Below, one piece after another: positions 45,087-54,473 of a DNA stretch of 64,000 nt. A program made the position numbers and the translations under genes. The DNA lies in assembly GCA_026004675.1 (NCBI GenBank), contig BPJP01000014.1, positions 85,404 through 149,403 on the forward strand, written 5' to 3'. The notes under the pieces are model-generated. The model did not search any database. It was not told where the DNA came from and saw only the letters and a program-made list of their open reading frames with translations. The DNA comes from Gemmatales bacterium. Lineage in GTDB: Bacteria; Planctomycetota; Planctomycetia; Gemmatales; Gemmataceae. Numbering within the stretch: the stretch's first letter is position 1; each line of letters begins with the position of its first letter.

Positions 45087-47853
45087 ATGAATCGCTACGA
45101 GAAATTGAAACCGTATCTGCTTGGCTCTGCCGTCGCGGTTGGAGTCGGTATCGTTATTTTGGCCTACATGGTCGTTTTCCAACCATGGGTGGCACAAGCC
45201 AAGACCGCGAAAGCGGAAAAGCCGGCCATAGTCCTTCCCAATTACGATGTATCGGCGTGGCATACGTTGCCGGTGCAGCATCAAGGCCGACTAAAGCCGT
45301 TTGAGACGGCTTGCATGGAGGAAGTACGCAGCATCACGGGACGTAGCCGATTCGAAAAACACGACGCTGTCGCTATCGTGCTCTCTTGGATGTTCCGCTC
45401 CGAGCCGGTTCACGAGTTTTTTCTTACCGACTGCAAACGCACCGGCAGCCTTGACAGCCGTGATAATGCAAGCCAGACACCAGGTCGCAATGGACTGGGA
45501 GCATTATCCATTCATCTTGTGCGACCACCACGGGTTGCGGCGAATCATTTACCAGCACCGGTTCCCCAATGCAGAGGTGCCCGACGAATTAGCCATCGGC
45601 AAACACATCTCGCCGGCCGATCTGCGCCGCTCCCCCGGCTTCGAAAGACTTCTGAAAGAAGCTACCGAAACGCGCAAACTCGATCCGCAGAAGGCTCACT
45701 TCCATATGAGCACCGAACACTTGAAAGCGGAAAAAGTGCGTGATCGGCTATTGGCCTACGACCACATCTGCGGTCGGCATTCCAGTCGACTTCTCAACAA
45801 TGCCATCATCAGCGGCACATTCGTCGATCTCGAAGACAAAGCCGATCTGGCGGCAGGCGACAACAATAACGTCAGCCGGCAGCAGCTTCTTGACGAAGAA
45901 CTGGTCAAGATGGAACAGCGCCTGCGCAAAATTCCAGACCCGTTCCACCTGGTGGGGCTGGACCGGGTTCCGAACAGTGCCTGGTTCTCGATCGGGGAAT
46001 TGCGGGTCGCCATGCGGGCCTTCTTGCGCCATCAAGATAAATGGCGGGAATATATGACCGAGCGCCTGGCGGAATTGCCTCAACTTTATGTCCGCCCCGA
46101 ATACCTGCAAGGTTTGCGCGATTTTCAGGCTCAAATCAAAGCAGGCAAAGGAATGCAGGCAGTCGATGAGCTTGCCGAAATCATGAAGCAGAACAGCGAG
46201 TTTCTGGTCGAGTCGTTCGCTCGGGCCATCCGCGACCAGGATCAGAACCAGCTACAGTTTTACAAGGAGCAAATTGTTCGCAGCGACGAAGACCAGCGGC
46301 GTTTTGCCAAAGCATTTTCTCATAGCCGTCAGCAACAGAGTATCAATTGGCAGCCCGTGATCGACGAGCTTCGAGCCATTCGCCGAGAACGGGATGAAAA
46401 AGTGCTGGAGCGGATGCGCCACGTGATCGGGGCAACCAAGACGATTCCGTACCTTCCGGAAGACCCTCGCTTTCGCATGCTCCATTTGGATTTTTTGGAA
46501 AACCGCTATCCGAATGTCTATGAAGAGTCGCTGGCCGCCCAAACGTTTCCGGAAGCTGACGTACGGGAGGTTCTGTCCGCCTACCAGCAAGTTCGCTGGG
46601 CGTATCAAACGGGCCGTTCCCAGTTGTTCGACGAAGCCGCCACAACCTTCTTCCGGACCCTCAGGCGCATTACCGACCGCACGACGATCATCGGTGCGCA
46701 CGAACGTTTGGACATGAATTCAGCCGAGGGACAGCTTGCAGACGCGGCTTTCAAAAAGGTAGAAGAGGCCTGGCAATCGGGCGACAGTGACAAGATCGCC
46801 TCTGCCGAAGCGGCCTTTTTCCAGGCGGTACATGCTGCCGGTCTCGAAGCGGCCCCCTATCCGGGAGATACTGGTGCCCTCGCTCTCGAATTGACCTTCA
46901 ATCGCGTGCAGCCTTTCATGTGGGCATGGATCATCATGCTCGGTGCCGTCATGTTGTTCCTTGTCAACATGGTGGTCAAGTCGCGCGGCTGTTACATTGG
47001 TGCCTTGTCCCTTTATGGGCTGTCGCTTTTGTTTCAGACGTATGGCTTTTATTGCCGGGTGGCGATTTCCGGGCGACCTCCGGTTACGAATATGTATGAG
47101 ACGGTGATATTTGTCGCCTGCATGTCGGCGGTTTTCGCCCTGATCCTTGAACTGGTTTACCGCAAGGGGGTGATCGGATTCGCTGGTGCGATTGGAGCCA
47201 CCCTCTGTCTCGTTTTAGCGTGGCTCATGCCGGTAGCCCTCGATCCCAAGATCAGCCCGCTGGTCCCCGTTTTGCGGAGTACGTACTGGCTGACCGTGCA
47301 CGTCTTGACGATCGTCGCCAGTTACGCTGGCGGGACGCTTGCGTGGATTCTGGGAAACATCACGTTGGCGCTGATCGTTTTTGGCAAAGGCAAGCCGGAT
47401 ACGATCAAGATGCTGAGCCACTACACGTACCGCGCGATGCAGATAGCTGTCTTGCTTCTGGCCGCGGGCACGTTTTTGGGCGGCTGGTGGGCGGCGGAAT
47501 CGTGGGGCCGCTTCTGGGGCTGGGACGCCAAGGAGGTCGGTGCCTTGGTCGCTCTTGTGTGTTACGTCATCCCTCTGCATGCCCGCTATGTCGGCTGGGT
47601 AAAAGACTTTGGCCTGGCCGTCTCCGCCATTCTTTGCTACGCGGCAATCATCATGTCATGGTACGTCATCAATTTTGTCATCGCAGCAGGACTCCACAGC
47701 TACGGCTTTGGCGGTGGCGGTGCCTGGGACATGTTGCTCGCCTCGCTGATCAACGTCGAATGGGTCATCATTGCCTCGATGATCTACCTGAGAAAACAGC
47801 ACGTTCCCGTCAGCCAACCGGCCGAGGAGCAGCTTGTATCGGCCCAGGCTTGA
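45087..47853 (+). CDS. ccsA: CcsA/ResC cytochrome c assembly protein with very long N-terminal extension; one apparent frameshift
   Basis: About 921 residues after repair. The C-terminal third is the CcsA/CycK membrane domain with the heme-handling tryptophan motif GGWWAAESWGRFWGWDAKEV, conserved histidines in LTVHVLTIVASY and VIPLHARYVGW, and 7-8 transmembrane helices. The N-terminal part has one helix (residues about 11-33), then about 570 residues of soluble region (KPFETACMEEVRSITGRSRF, DWEHYPFILCDHHGLRRIIY, and charged helices). Removing one T from the T6 run at 45417-45422 joins the two frames (CACGAGTTTTTC in place of CACGAGTTTTTTC). ATG 45087 has AGGG 7 bases upstream. It works with resB. 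Confidence 0.85.
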
Positions 47854-47866
47854 AGCTGACTTGGCA

Positions 47867-49036
47867 TCAAGGCATAAGATCGACTTTGCGCACCTGCACT
47901 CGCGCCAGCGCATTCGGATCGACGTGAATGCCCAAGCCGAAGCCTTTCAGGCGAGGTGCCCAGCCGCCCCATTGAAACGTGATGTCCTTCGTCGCCAGTG
48001 CTTCCTTGACGAGGTGGCGGTCGTACGAGCCTTCCAGATAGCGAAGCCCGCGGACGGAGGCGGCGAAATGGCGTCCCGCGGCTGACAAGACTGCCGTTTC
48101 CCCAACCTGACAGCCGAGTTGGCAACCGATTCCATACCGGCAAGCAAACTGCATCAGCTTGAGGGATGTCACCAACCCACCGCACTTCGACAGCCTGATG
48201 TTGAACAGATCGCACGTTTCATCGCGAACCGCCCTTTCCGCATCGATCAGGCTGCAAAGCGATTCGTCGAGCATGATCGGCACATGAATGCGGCGGCGAA
48301 TGTCCTTCAATGCCGACACCTGTTCGTGAGGAACGGGCTGTTCCACCGCAGTAATCCCGAATCGTTCCAGTTCGAGGATACGGTCGGCGGCTTCGTCAGC
48401 CGACCAGGCCTCGTTCGCATCGATTCGGATGTCGGTTTTACTGCCGACACGGCGCCGAATGGCAGCCAGCCGATGGACGTCGTTTTGCCCGGCGATGCCG
48501 ACTTTGACTTTCAAATGTTGAAAGCCATAGACGCGCATTCTCCAAGCCGCCAGGCGGGCCTTCCAGCCGGTGGCTGAGGTGATGGCTCCGCTATAACGGA
48601 CCCAATCCTGCAAAGAGTACAGTTCGGGCGCCAACAGCCTGACAACTTCAAAAAGGGGTTGGCGAAAGTGCCTGCTGAAGGCATCGAGCAGCGCCAATTC
48701 CACAGCGCAGCGGGCGGCGTTCCCCAGACATTGCCGGTCATCATCGCCGATCACCGGCAGGTGCAAACGGGCTGTCATCGCCACCGCTTGGTCGAACGCC
48801 TGGCAATCATGCAGTTGGTCGCAAAGCCGAGCGTTTTGCAAGAGTTTGATCGCCGATTCGACACTTTCACCCGTAACATACTCGCGCGGCACGCCTTCAC
48901 CGAATCCTTCTGTGCCGTCTTCGAGAACAGCGCGGACGAGGACATTATCGGTTTCGGTTCGAGTGTACGAGGCGTGGCGAATCGGCTTGCGCAGCGGAAT
49001 ACGGATATGAAACGCGGTTAGCCCGTCAACCTTCAT
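47867..49036 (-). CDS. Enolase-superfamily enzyme (MLE/dipeptide-epimerase-like)
   Basis: A 389-residue protein of the mandelate-racemase/muconate-lactonising-enzyme subgroup. The capping domain is N-terminal (FHIRIPLRKPIRHASYTRTE); the barrel carries the catalytic lysine pair HLKVKVG, metal ligands in DIRIDANEAW, VEQPVPHEQ and IMLDESLCS, and the second lysine in FNIRLSKCGGL. Such enzymes abstract an alpha proton; the K-x-K motif suits dipeptide epimerases and o-succinylbenzoate synthases, but the substrate is unknown. The start codon is directly adjacent to the plsX stop (TGA then ATG), so it is the third gene of the rpmF-plsX operon. Confidence 0.84.
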   Translation of the reverse strand: MKVDGLTAFHIRIPLRKPIRHASYTRTETDNVLVRAVLEDGTEGFGEGVPREYVTGESVESAIKLLQNARLCDQLHDCQAFDQAVAMTARLHLPVIGDDDRQCLGNAARCAVELALLDAFSRHFRQPLFEVVRLLAPELYSLQDWVRYSGAITSATGWKARLAAWRMRVYGFQHLKVKVGIAGQNDVHRLAAIRRRVGSKTDIRIDANEAWSADEAADRILELERFGITAVEQPVPHEQVSALKDIRRRIHVPIMLDESLCSLIDAERAVRDETCDLFNIRLSKCGGLVTSLKLMQFACRYGIGCQLGCQVGETAVLSAAGRHFAASVRGLRYLEGSYDRHLVKEALATKDITFQWGGWAPRLKGFGLGIHVDPNALARVQVRKVDLMP

Positions 49037-50062
49037 TCATTCGTCATCATCGCTCGTTTTGCCGGTTGGAGCGGATTCCAATTCCTTGACGATCATGTCA
49101 TTCAAGCCAGCTTCGGCATATCTGGCGGCAACAGCGAGGGCGTTCTTGATGGCGCGATCATTGGAACTTCCGTGGCAAATAATACAAATGCCGTCGATTC
49201 CCAAAAGGGGCGCGCCGCCAAACGACGTGTAATCGTATTTTTGCACGAGGCGCTGCAAGACGTTTTGTGCCAGCTCGCGCTCGCTCTGAAGCTGGCCGAG
49301 CACCTCCTTGTGTACCTGTTTCATGACGAAATCGAAAACACCCTCGCATACTTTGAGCACCACGTTCCCGACGAAGCCATCGGTGACAATCACGTCGCAC
49401 TTTCCCTGATGGATATCGCGCCCCTCAATGTTGCCTTGGAATTGGCTGCGAAGGGAACTCGCGTTGAATAGGGCATGAGTTTCCTTGGCAAGCTCGTTCC
49501 CTTTTTTTTCTTCGCTGCCGACGTTCATCAATCCGATGGTGGGAGCGGGTTTCTGCAGGATATGGCGGGCGAAAATGCTGCCCATCACGCCGTATTGGAA
49601 AAGGTGTTCTGGTTTGGGGCTGACATTGGCACCGACATCGAGCACCACACTGGACCCTTTCAAGGTCGGCATGACGGCGGCGATGCCGGGCCGGCGAACG
49701 TTTTTCAGGAATCGTCGCAACCGAAAGCCGCCGGCTACCATGGCCCCTGTATTGCCCGCACTAACGATCGCATCGACCTTTCGCTCTGCCAATAGTTGCC
49801 AGGATCGGCTGATGGAATTGTCGGGTTTGCGCCGGAGGGCTTCGACAGGAGTCTCGTCCATGCCGATAACCTGCGTGCAGTGGAAAATCTCGAGCCGTTT
49901 GAGAGTCTCGGCGTCCCCTTTTTCCAGACGCGGTTCGATTTTGGCTTTGTCTCCCACCAGGACGACCTTCAAGTCGTGGTTCTCTGCGACAGCCGCCAGC
50001 GCCCCATCGACGACTACGTCGGGGGCGTGATCGCCGCCCATCGCATCGAGCGCAATCCGCAT
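49037..50062 (-). CDS. plsX: Phosphate acyltransferase PlsX
   Basis: A 341-residue PlsX (acyl-ACP:phosphate acyltransferase), which makes acyl-phosphate for the first step of phospholipid synthesis with PlsY. The start is the family motif RIALDAMGGDHAP. Other blocks: SAGNTGAMVAGG, LDVGANVSPKPEHLFQYGV, GLMNVGSEEKKGNEL, GNIEGRDIHQGKCDVIVTDG, FVGNVVLKVCEG and FGGAPLLGIDG. Length is normal. It lies 75 bases after rpmF and ends directly against the enolase-superfamily gene. A typical bacterial order would continue with fabH or fabD, which are absent here. Confidence 0.97.
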   Translation of the reverse strand: MRIALDAMGGDHAPDVVVDGALAAVAENHDLKVVLVGDKAKIEPRLEKGDAETLKRLEIFHCTQVIGMDETPVEALRRKPDNSISRSWQLLAERKVDAIVSAGNTGAMVAGGFRLRRFLKNVRRPGIAAVMPTLKGSSVVLDVGANVSPKPEHLFQYGVMGSIFARHILQKPAPTIGLMNVGSEEKKGNELAKETHALFNASSLRSQFQGNIEGRDIHQGKCDVIVTDGFVGNVVLKVCEGVFDFVMKQVHKEVLGQLQSERELAQNVLQRLVQKYDYTSFGGAPLLGIDGICIICHGSSNDRAIKNALAVAARYAEAGLNDMIVKELESAPTGKTSDDDE

Positions 50063-50137
50063 CGCTGTTATCTCCCGTACTTCAGGCTGAAGCGTTTAGC
50101 AGTCGGCGAAGGGAGGAACATCGTTTCCGAAGAACTG

Positions 50138-50332
50138 TTATTTGCGTTCTTTCTTTTCTTTCGGCATAACGACTTCACGCCCTTGGTAAAAGCCGCAATT
50201 GGTGCACACTCGGTGGGGCAAGACCGGCTGACTGCACTCCGGGCAATACTGAATCTGAATCGGCTTTACATGTTGATGGCTTCGTCGCATTCGCGTTTTC
50301 GAATGCGACGTACGCCGCTTGGGTACCGCCAT
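50138..50332 (-). CDS. rpmF: 50S ribosomal protein L32
   Basis: A 64-residue L32 with the family start MAVPKRRTSHSKTRMRRSHQ and a four-cysteine zinc ribbon (YCPECSQPVLPHRVCTNC). GAGGCGG lies 8 bases upstream of the ATG, so the longer open frame to 50431 is not used. The tail KEKKERK is basic. rpmF followed by plsX is a widespread arrangement. A strong promoter candidate lies 70 bases upstream. Confidence 0.95.
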   Translation of the reverse strand: MAVPKRRTSHSKTRMRRSHQHVKPIQIQYCPECSQPVLPHRVCTNCGFYQGREVVMPKEKKERK

Positions 50333-50693
50333 AAGACCGCCTCGTTGTTCGGAAATCGACGATGTTTCGATTCGTTGTTTTTCCTTCGCGTTGGAATTGT
50401 AAATCGTAGGACGCCGTCCTGCCAGTGTCAAGATTGGCTACTTTCTCCCCGCAGGTGCCATTTCTTGCGATGCCTCCTCCATCAAGTGGGAACAAACAGA
50501 AACTTCCTTTTGCCGGATCCGAATTTTTTCGACAAATCCGTACCCGAAGACGATTCCCGCGAAACAACTAGATCAGAGGGTTCGAGAAACCCTTGCGGCC
50601 GAAAAAAACCGACAAATCTGGAGGCCTTTTGGCTCGGCAAGACACTCGACCTTGAAACCTGATCGGCGGATGTCGTCCCTTGGAGGATACGTC
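50333..50693. other. Intergenic stretch, divergent
   Basis: About 360 bases between rpmF (minus) and the GFPGG-repeat protein (plus). It contains the rpmF promoter; the right half has no feature I can support, including no clear promoter for the plus-strand gene. Confidence 0.45.
50403..50431 (-). promoter_or_regulatory. Promoter of the rpmF-plsX operon
   Basis: On the minus strand a perfect TTGACA (plus bases 50426-50431) and TACGAT (50403-50408) are exactly 17 bases apart, the best sigma-70 type pair in the window. Initiation near 50396 gives a leader of about 64 bases ahead of the L32 ATG. Confidence 0.62.
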
Positions 50694-51761
50694 ATGTTTT
50701 TGACTCGTTTATGGCAGACAGGGTTGGCAGTTTGTATCCTGGCCGGACCGTTGATGCTTCCCCAGGTTGGCAAATCCGACAACACTCGCCGATTTGCAGG
50801 TCCACCACGCTCCAGGCCATTGTTGTTGCCAAAGCCCGTACAACCGGCGTTTTTCGGCGTTCTGAATCCCGTCAACCCACAACCTATGCTGGCAATCGGC
50901 GGCATCGGCGGTGCTTTCGATGGGCAAACAGGCTCGAATACCGGGCAGGGTACGATTCCGGGACAGATTCCTGGTTTGCCTGGTCTGCCAGGAATACCAG
51001 GCCAAATTCCAGGCACCATCCCGCTAGATCCGGGTGTGCCAGCTTTGTTGGCATTCGGTGCGGGCAGCGCTCCGAACCGCGGGATTGGCGGAGCCTTCGG
51101 CGGCGGGTTCGGAGGCATGGGTGGCTTGCCAGCTGTCACCGCCCAATTGGGACTGGCCTGCTTCGGCGTTCCTGCTCCGGGCGGGTTCCCAGGCGGCCTG
51201 CCAGGTGGTTTCCCCGGCGGCTTCCCTGGCGGTTTTCCCGGGGGAATCCCTGGAGGCTTTCCAGGCGGCTTCCCTGGAGGACTACCCGGAGGCTTGCCAG
51301 GCGGACTGCCTGGTGGTTTTCCCGGTGGTCTGCCGGGTGGATTGCCTGGTGGCTTTCCCGGTGGTTTCCCAGGTGCTGGGCTGGCAGGAGGAAATCCCTT
51401 CATTTCCAATTACACCCAGCAACAGCCCGCTGGTTTCGTCTTTTGGAGCCAACCCAATATCGCCCAGCAACTCTTTCAACAATCTTTCGCTGGTTTGGGA
51501 GGCCAATTCGGCGGCGGCTTCATGGGTTTGAACCAAGGCATCGTCGGCGGCTTTGCGATGCAAGGCCAAAGCTTCCCGGGCTTGGGCTTTCCGGGTTCCG
51601 GTTTTCCCGGAACCGGCTTTCCCGGCATTGGCTTTCCTGGCACCGGATTCCCCGGCTATGGCTATCCGGGCGTCGGAATCCCTGGAGGATTCCCGCGAGG
51701 ATTCGGCCGAAATTTCCGTGGCGGCAAAGGCTTCGGCTTTAGCGGTGGCTATGGCGTATAA
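50694..51761 (+). CDS. Secreted GFPGG/GLPGG-repeat protein
   Basis: A 355-residue protein starting MFLTRLWQTGLAVCILAGPL (signal-like) after GGAGGATACGTC, an ideal ribosome-binding site. The middle (about 51180-51380) is a near-uninterrupted run of about 15 pentapeptides G-[FLI]-P-G-G, preceded by a looser GLPGIPGQIPG stretch and followed by a second block with G-F-P-G-[STIY]-G units (about 51590-51700). The composition is elastin- or collagen-like but lacks the strict Gly every third residue of collagen. It is presumably an exported structural or adhesive matrix protein. The antisense strand is also open here because of the repeat, but that frame has no other support. Confidence 0.75.
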   Translation: MFLTRLWQTGLAVCILAGPLMLPQVGKSDNTRRFAGPPRSRPLLLPKPVQPAFFGVLNPVNPQPMLAIGGIGGAFDGQTGSNTGQGTIPGQIPGLPGLPGIPGQIPGTIPLDPGVPALLAFGAGSAPNRGIGGAFGGGFGGMGGLPAVTAQLGLACFGVPAPGGFPGGLPGGFPGGFPGGFPGGIPGGFPGGFPGGLPGGLPGGLPGGFPGGLPGGLPGGFPGGFPGAGLAGGNPFISNYTQQQPAGFVFWSQPNIAQQLFQQSFAGLGGQFGGGFMGLNQGIVGGFAMQGQSFPGLGFPGSGFPGTGFPGIGFPGTGFPGYGYPGVGIPGGFPRGFGRNFRGGKGFGFSGGYGV

Positions 51762-52114
51762 TCGTGATCGAACCAGCGGGAGACCCTCAATCACTCGCCT
51801 GGTTTTCTGATCGGGGCGGCGGAGACAAGTGTCTGCCTTGGCGCTTGTCTCACCCCCTGCTTCTTTTCTGCCCTCAGCAGATCAATCCACTTGCAGCGAT
51901 CCGAGTACTGCCTGTCCTGGTTTGCTCCTGCAAATGTTGCAAATGCCGTCACTACACACGCTATGCGGTTGGCTGCTCCGCGGCTGGTCGGTTTGAACCC
52001 TCTTAGCCGGTCTGGGCGCTCGCGGGAAAAAATTTCTCGCAGCCAGTGAGCAAATCTGCAAAATGGAATGATCAACGCAAACCGCAATCGGCTCGATCAC
52101 CGTATGAGGTCGCC
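51762..52114. other. Intergenic stretch
   Basis: About 350 bases between the repeat protein and the dipeptidase genes on the same strand. I see no gene, tRNA, hairpin terminator or repeat worth naming. Confidence 0.4.
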
Positions 52115-53335
52115 ATGAAATCGGCTTCCGCGTTCTTTCTGGCAAGTTTATGCCTTTTGTCGCCGATCTATGCGCAAAAGAAAAACCAGGACGGCGTCGT
52201 GAAACTCACGGAAAAAGCCTTGGCCATCCATCGCCGGGCGCTTCTGATCGATGGCCATAATGACTTGCCCTGGCAATTCCGGGAAAAAGCCGACTTTTCC
52301 TTTTTCCGCCTGGATATATCCCGGCCGCAAAAGAAGATTCACACCGACATCCCGCGCCTTCGCAAAGGAAACGTCGGCGCCCAGTTCTGGTCGGCTTACG
52401 TCCCCGCCAGCACAATGGACAAAGGCACCGCCGTGCGCGAAACCATGGCGCAAATCGACGTTATCCTCCGCATGGTCGAGCAGTACCCCGATACCTTCGC
52501 GATGGCGTACACCGCCGACGACGTCGTCCGCTTGCACAAACAAGGCAAAATCGCTTCGCTGATCGGCGTCGAAGGGGGGCATTCGATCGACAACTCGCTG
52601 GCAGTGCTTCGGCTTTACTATCGGCTCGGCGTCCGCTACATGACTTTGACCCATTCGCGAACTCTCGATTGGGCCGACTCGGCCACGGATCAACCGCGCA
52701 GCCACGGCCTGTCGAAATTCGGCGAACAAGTGGTTGCTGAGATGAACCGGCTCGGCATGATCGTCGACATTTCGCACGTCTCGGCGGAAACCATGAAAGA
52801 CGCCTTGCGCGTCAGCAAAGCCCCTGTCATCGCCTCGCATTCGTCGGCATTCGCCATCGCCGACCACCCGCGGAACGTACCCGATGATGTCTTGAAGATG
52901 CTGCCCAAAAACGGCGGCGTCATCATGGTCAACTTTTATCCCGGCTTCATCACGGCCGAAGGCGCTCGTGCTTCGCGAAGAATGTTCGAGGTCTATCGCG
53001 AACTGCGGAAGAAATATCCCAGACAGGCCGACTTCGAACTCGCCTGGCAGACATGGAAAGCGCAACACCCCTTTCCTCGAGGCAGTGTCAAGACCGTAGT
53101 CGATCACATCGAGCACATCATCAAGACCGCCGGCATCGATCACGTCGGTCTGGGCTCCGATTTCGACGGCATCGACTCGACGCCGCACCAGCTCGAAGAC
53201 GTCTCGTGCTATCCCTACATCACGCAGGAACTTCTCAACCGAGGCTACAACGAAATGCAGATTCACAAGATTCTCGGCGGCAACGCCCTGCGCGTGCTCA
53301 GGGAAGTCGAAAAGGCTGCCAAACGATTGAAGTGA
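52115..53335 (+). CDS. Secreted membrane-dipeptidase family (M19) peptidase
   Basis: A 406-residue zinc dipeptidase (renal dipeptidase family). Signal peptide MKSASAFFLASLCLLSPIYA; GAGGTC 5-6 bases upstream of the ATG. Metal ligands: LIDGHNDLPW (H and D), the bridging glutamate in IGVEGGHSID, and histidines in VDISHVSAETM and IASHSSAFA; the end motif is GLGSDFDGID. Such enzymes cleave dipeptides, including those with D-residues at the C terminus, and act in the periplasm. The neighbouring genes give no pathway. Confidence 0.92.
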   Translation: MKSASAFFLASLCLLSPIYAQKKNQDGVVKLTEKALAIHRRALLIDGHNDLPWQFREKADFSFFRLDISRPQKKIHTDIPRLRKGNVGAQFWSAYVPASTMDKGTAVRETMAQIDVILRMVEQYPDTFAMAYTADDVVRLHKQGKIASLIGVEGGHSIDNSLAVLRLYYRLGVRYMTLTHSRTLDWADSATDQPRSHGLSKFGEQVVAEMNRLGMIVDISHVSAETMKDALRVSKAPVIASHSSAFAIADHPRNVPDDVLKMLPKNGGVIMVNFYPGFITAEGARASRRMFEVYRELRKKYPRQADFELAWQTWKAQHPFPRGSVKTVVDHIEHIIKTAGIDHVGLGSDFDGIDSTPHQLEDVSCYPYITQELLNRGYNEMQIHKILGGNALRVLREVEKAAKRLK

Positions 53336-53362
53336 TTCTTCGTGTCGGCGAATTCGACGGTG

Positions 53363-54469
53363 TCAATCGCCGCTGTCCGCGGGAAGCGTCATGGCCGGCA
53401 AGGGGCCTGGCTGCCGGCTCGCCTTGACGAAATCAGAAAGCGTTTTCGCAAAACTCTCCGCCAATTCCAGATGATGCCCGGCCACGTCGTTGACTTCCCA
53501 GCGATCCTCCGGCTTGACAAAGAGCTGATGTCCACTTGGTTCTTCTTCCCCCTCGCGAACCGGATAGCGGTATGCCCAATCCTGGCTGCGCAAGGCCCAT
53601 TCCAGTTCCGAGCCGACTTGCCAGCCGCTGACGGCGAATTCCCGCCACTCAAAACCGACTGAATGCATCAACGGAAACAAACTCCGCCCGTGGCATTGTG
53701 GGGCATTGATCTCGAAACACTCCAAAACAGTTGCAAACCAATCGACCGGCTGCGTCAACGCCCGCACATGCCGGCCTGCCTGTTCCGACTTGGGAAGCCG
53801 ACAGATGAGAGGCAAATGGGCAACCTCTTCATACAGCCAGGGGCGGCAATCGCCCACAATACCGTGCTCCGCCAACGCCAGTCCGCGCGTCGAAAACAAA
53901 ACCAGCAACGTATTGTCCAGCACGCCGCTTTGCCGAAGCGATTCCAACAACTCAAGCAAATCGGCATCGAATGCCTCGACGGCGAGCGAGTACGTTCGTT
54001 TCAGAGAGAAGTACATCCGCCGGCGTTCGGCTTCGTCAACGACGCCGATCGGCGGGGCGGGGACGATCGGCCATTCGCTCGACTCCTCATCTAGCTCGGC
54101 GGTATCGATTTGCCAGGGAGGCAAGAGCGAGGGAAACGTCACGATCCCGAACCACGATTTTGCCACGGTGAGCTGTTCCATGGCGGAACAGCACGCCGCC
54201 GGCGAGGCGAATTCGAAAACGCTGACGCCTTCCCGGCGAAGCACGTCCACGAGATCGACAGCAGGAGGAGAACTTTCGGCTTCCAATGTGAGGAGCGAAT
54301 AGCGTCCCGTTCGCCAGCCGGGTGGATCGATCTGGTCCAGAATGTGTCGATCGAAGACGATTCCCTCGGCCGCGAGGCGATCGACGGCCGGTGTGTCGAT
54401 TTCATCGTTCCCGTAACAACCCAAATAGGCGAGTTGCAACCCTTCGACGGCGAGAAAGAGAACGTTCAT
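53363..54469 (-). CDS. Sulfatase-like protein lacking active-site motif
   Basis: A 368-residue protein of the alkaline-phosphatase/sulfatase fold: NVLFLAVEGLQLAYLGCYGN matches the sulfatase N terminus (NVLFIVVDDLR-x2-LGCYGN) but the metal-binding DD is EG, and no C/S-x-P-x-R formylglycine motif follows (the region reads HILDQIDPPGWRTGRYSLL). Later blocks (DNTLLVLFSTRGLALAEHG, APQCHGRSLFPLMH) fit sulfatases, but the D-H-G ligand motif is STRG. It is therefore probably catalytically dead. It ends 27 bases from the dipeptidase and its start lies 4 bases after the ruvX stop. Confidence 0.75.
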   Translation of the reverse strand: MNVLFLAVEGLQLAYLGCYGNDEIDTPAVDRLAAEGIVFDRHILDQIDPPGWRTGRYSLLTLEAESSPPAVDLVDVLRREGVSVFEFASPAACCSAMEQLTVAKSWFGIVTFPSLLPPWQIDTAELDEESSEWPIVPAPPIGVVDEAERRRMYFSLKRTYSLAVEAFDADLLELLESLRQSGVLDNTLLVLFSTRGLALAEHGIVGDCRPWLYEEVAHLPLICRLPKSEQAGRHVRALTQPVDWFATVLECFEINAPQCHGRSLFPLMHSVGFEWREFAVSGWQVGSELEWALRSQDWAYRYPVREGEEEPSGHQLFVKPEDRWEVNDVAGHHLELAESFAKTLSDFVKASRQPGPLPAMTLPADSGD

Positions 54470-54473
54470 GGCA

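Noticed and set aside
50576..50600. T-arm-like segment (AGGGTTCGAGAA...CCCT)
   Set aside because: A tRNA T arm needs a 5-bp stem closed on TTCRANY and a matching anticodon arm and acceptor; neither is present.
50573..51409. Minus-strand frame rich in PGKPPG/PGNPPG
   Set aside because: It is the reverse reading of the GFPGG DNA repeat; the plus frame has a signal peptide and ideal ribosome-binding site.
51762..51835. Possible terminator after the GFPGG gene (CCAG...CTGG then TTTT)
   Set aside because: Only four clean base pairs form before mismatches, so the hairpin is not stable enough to call.
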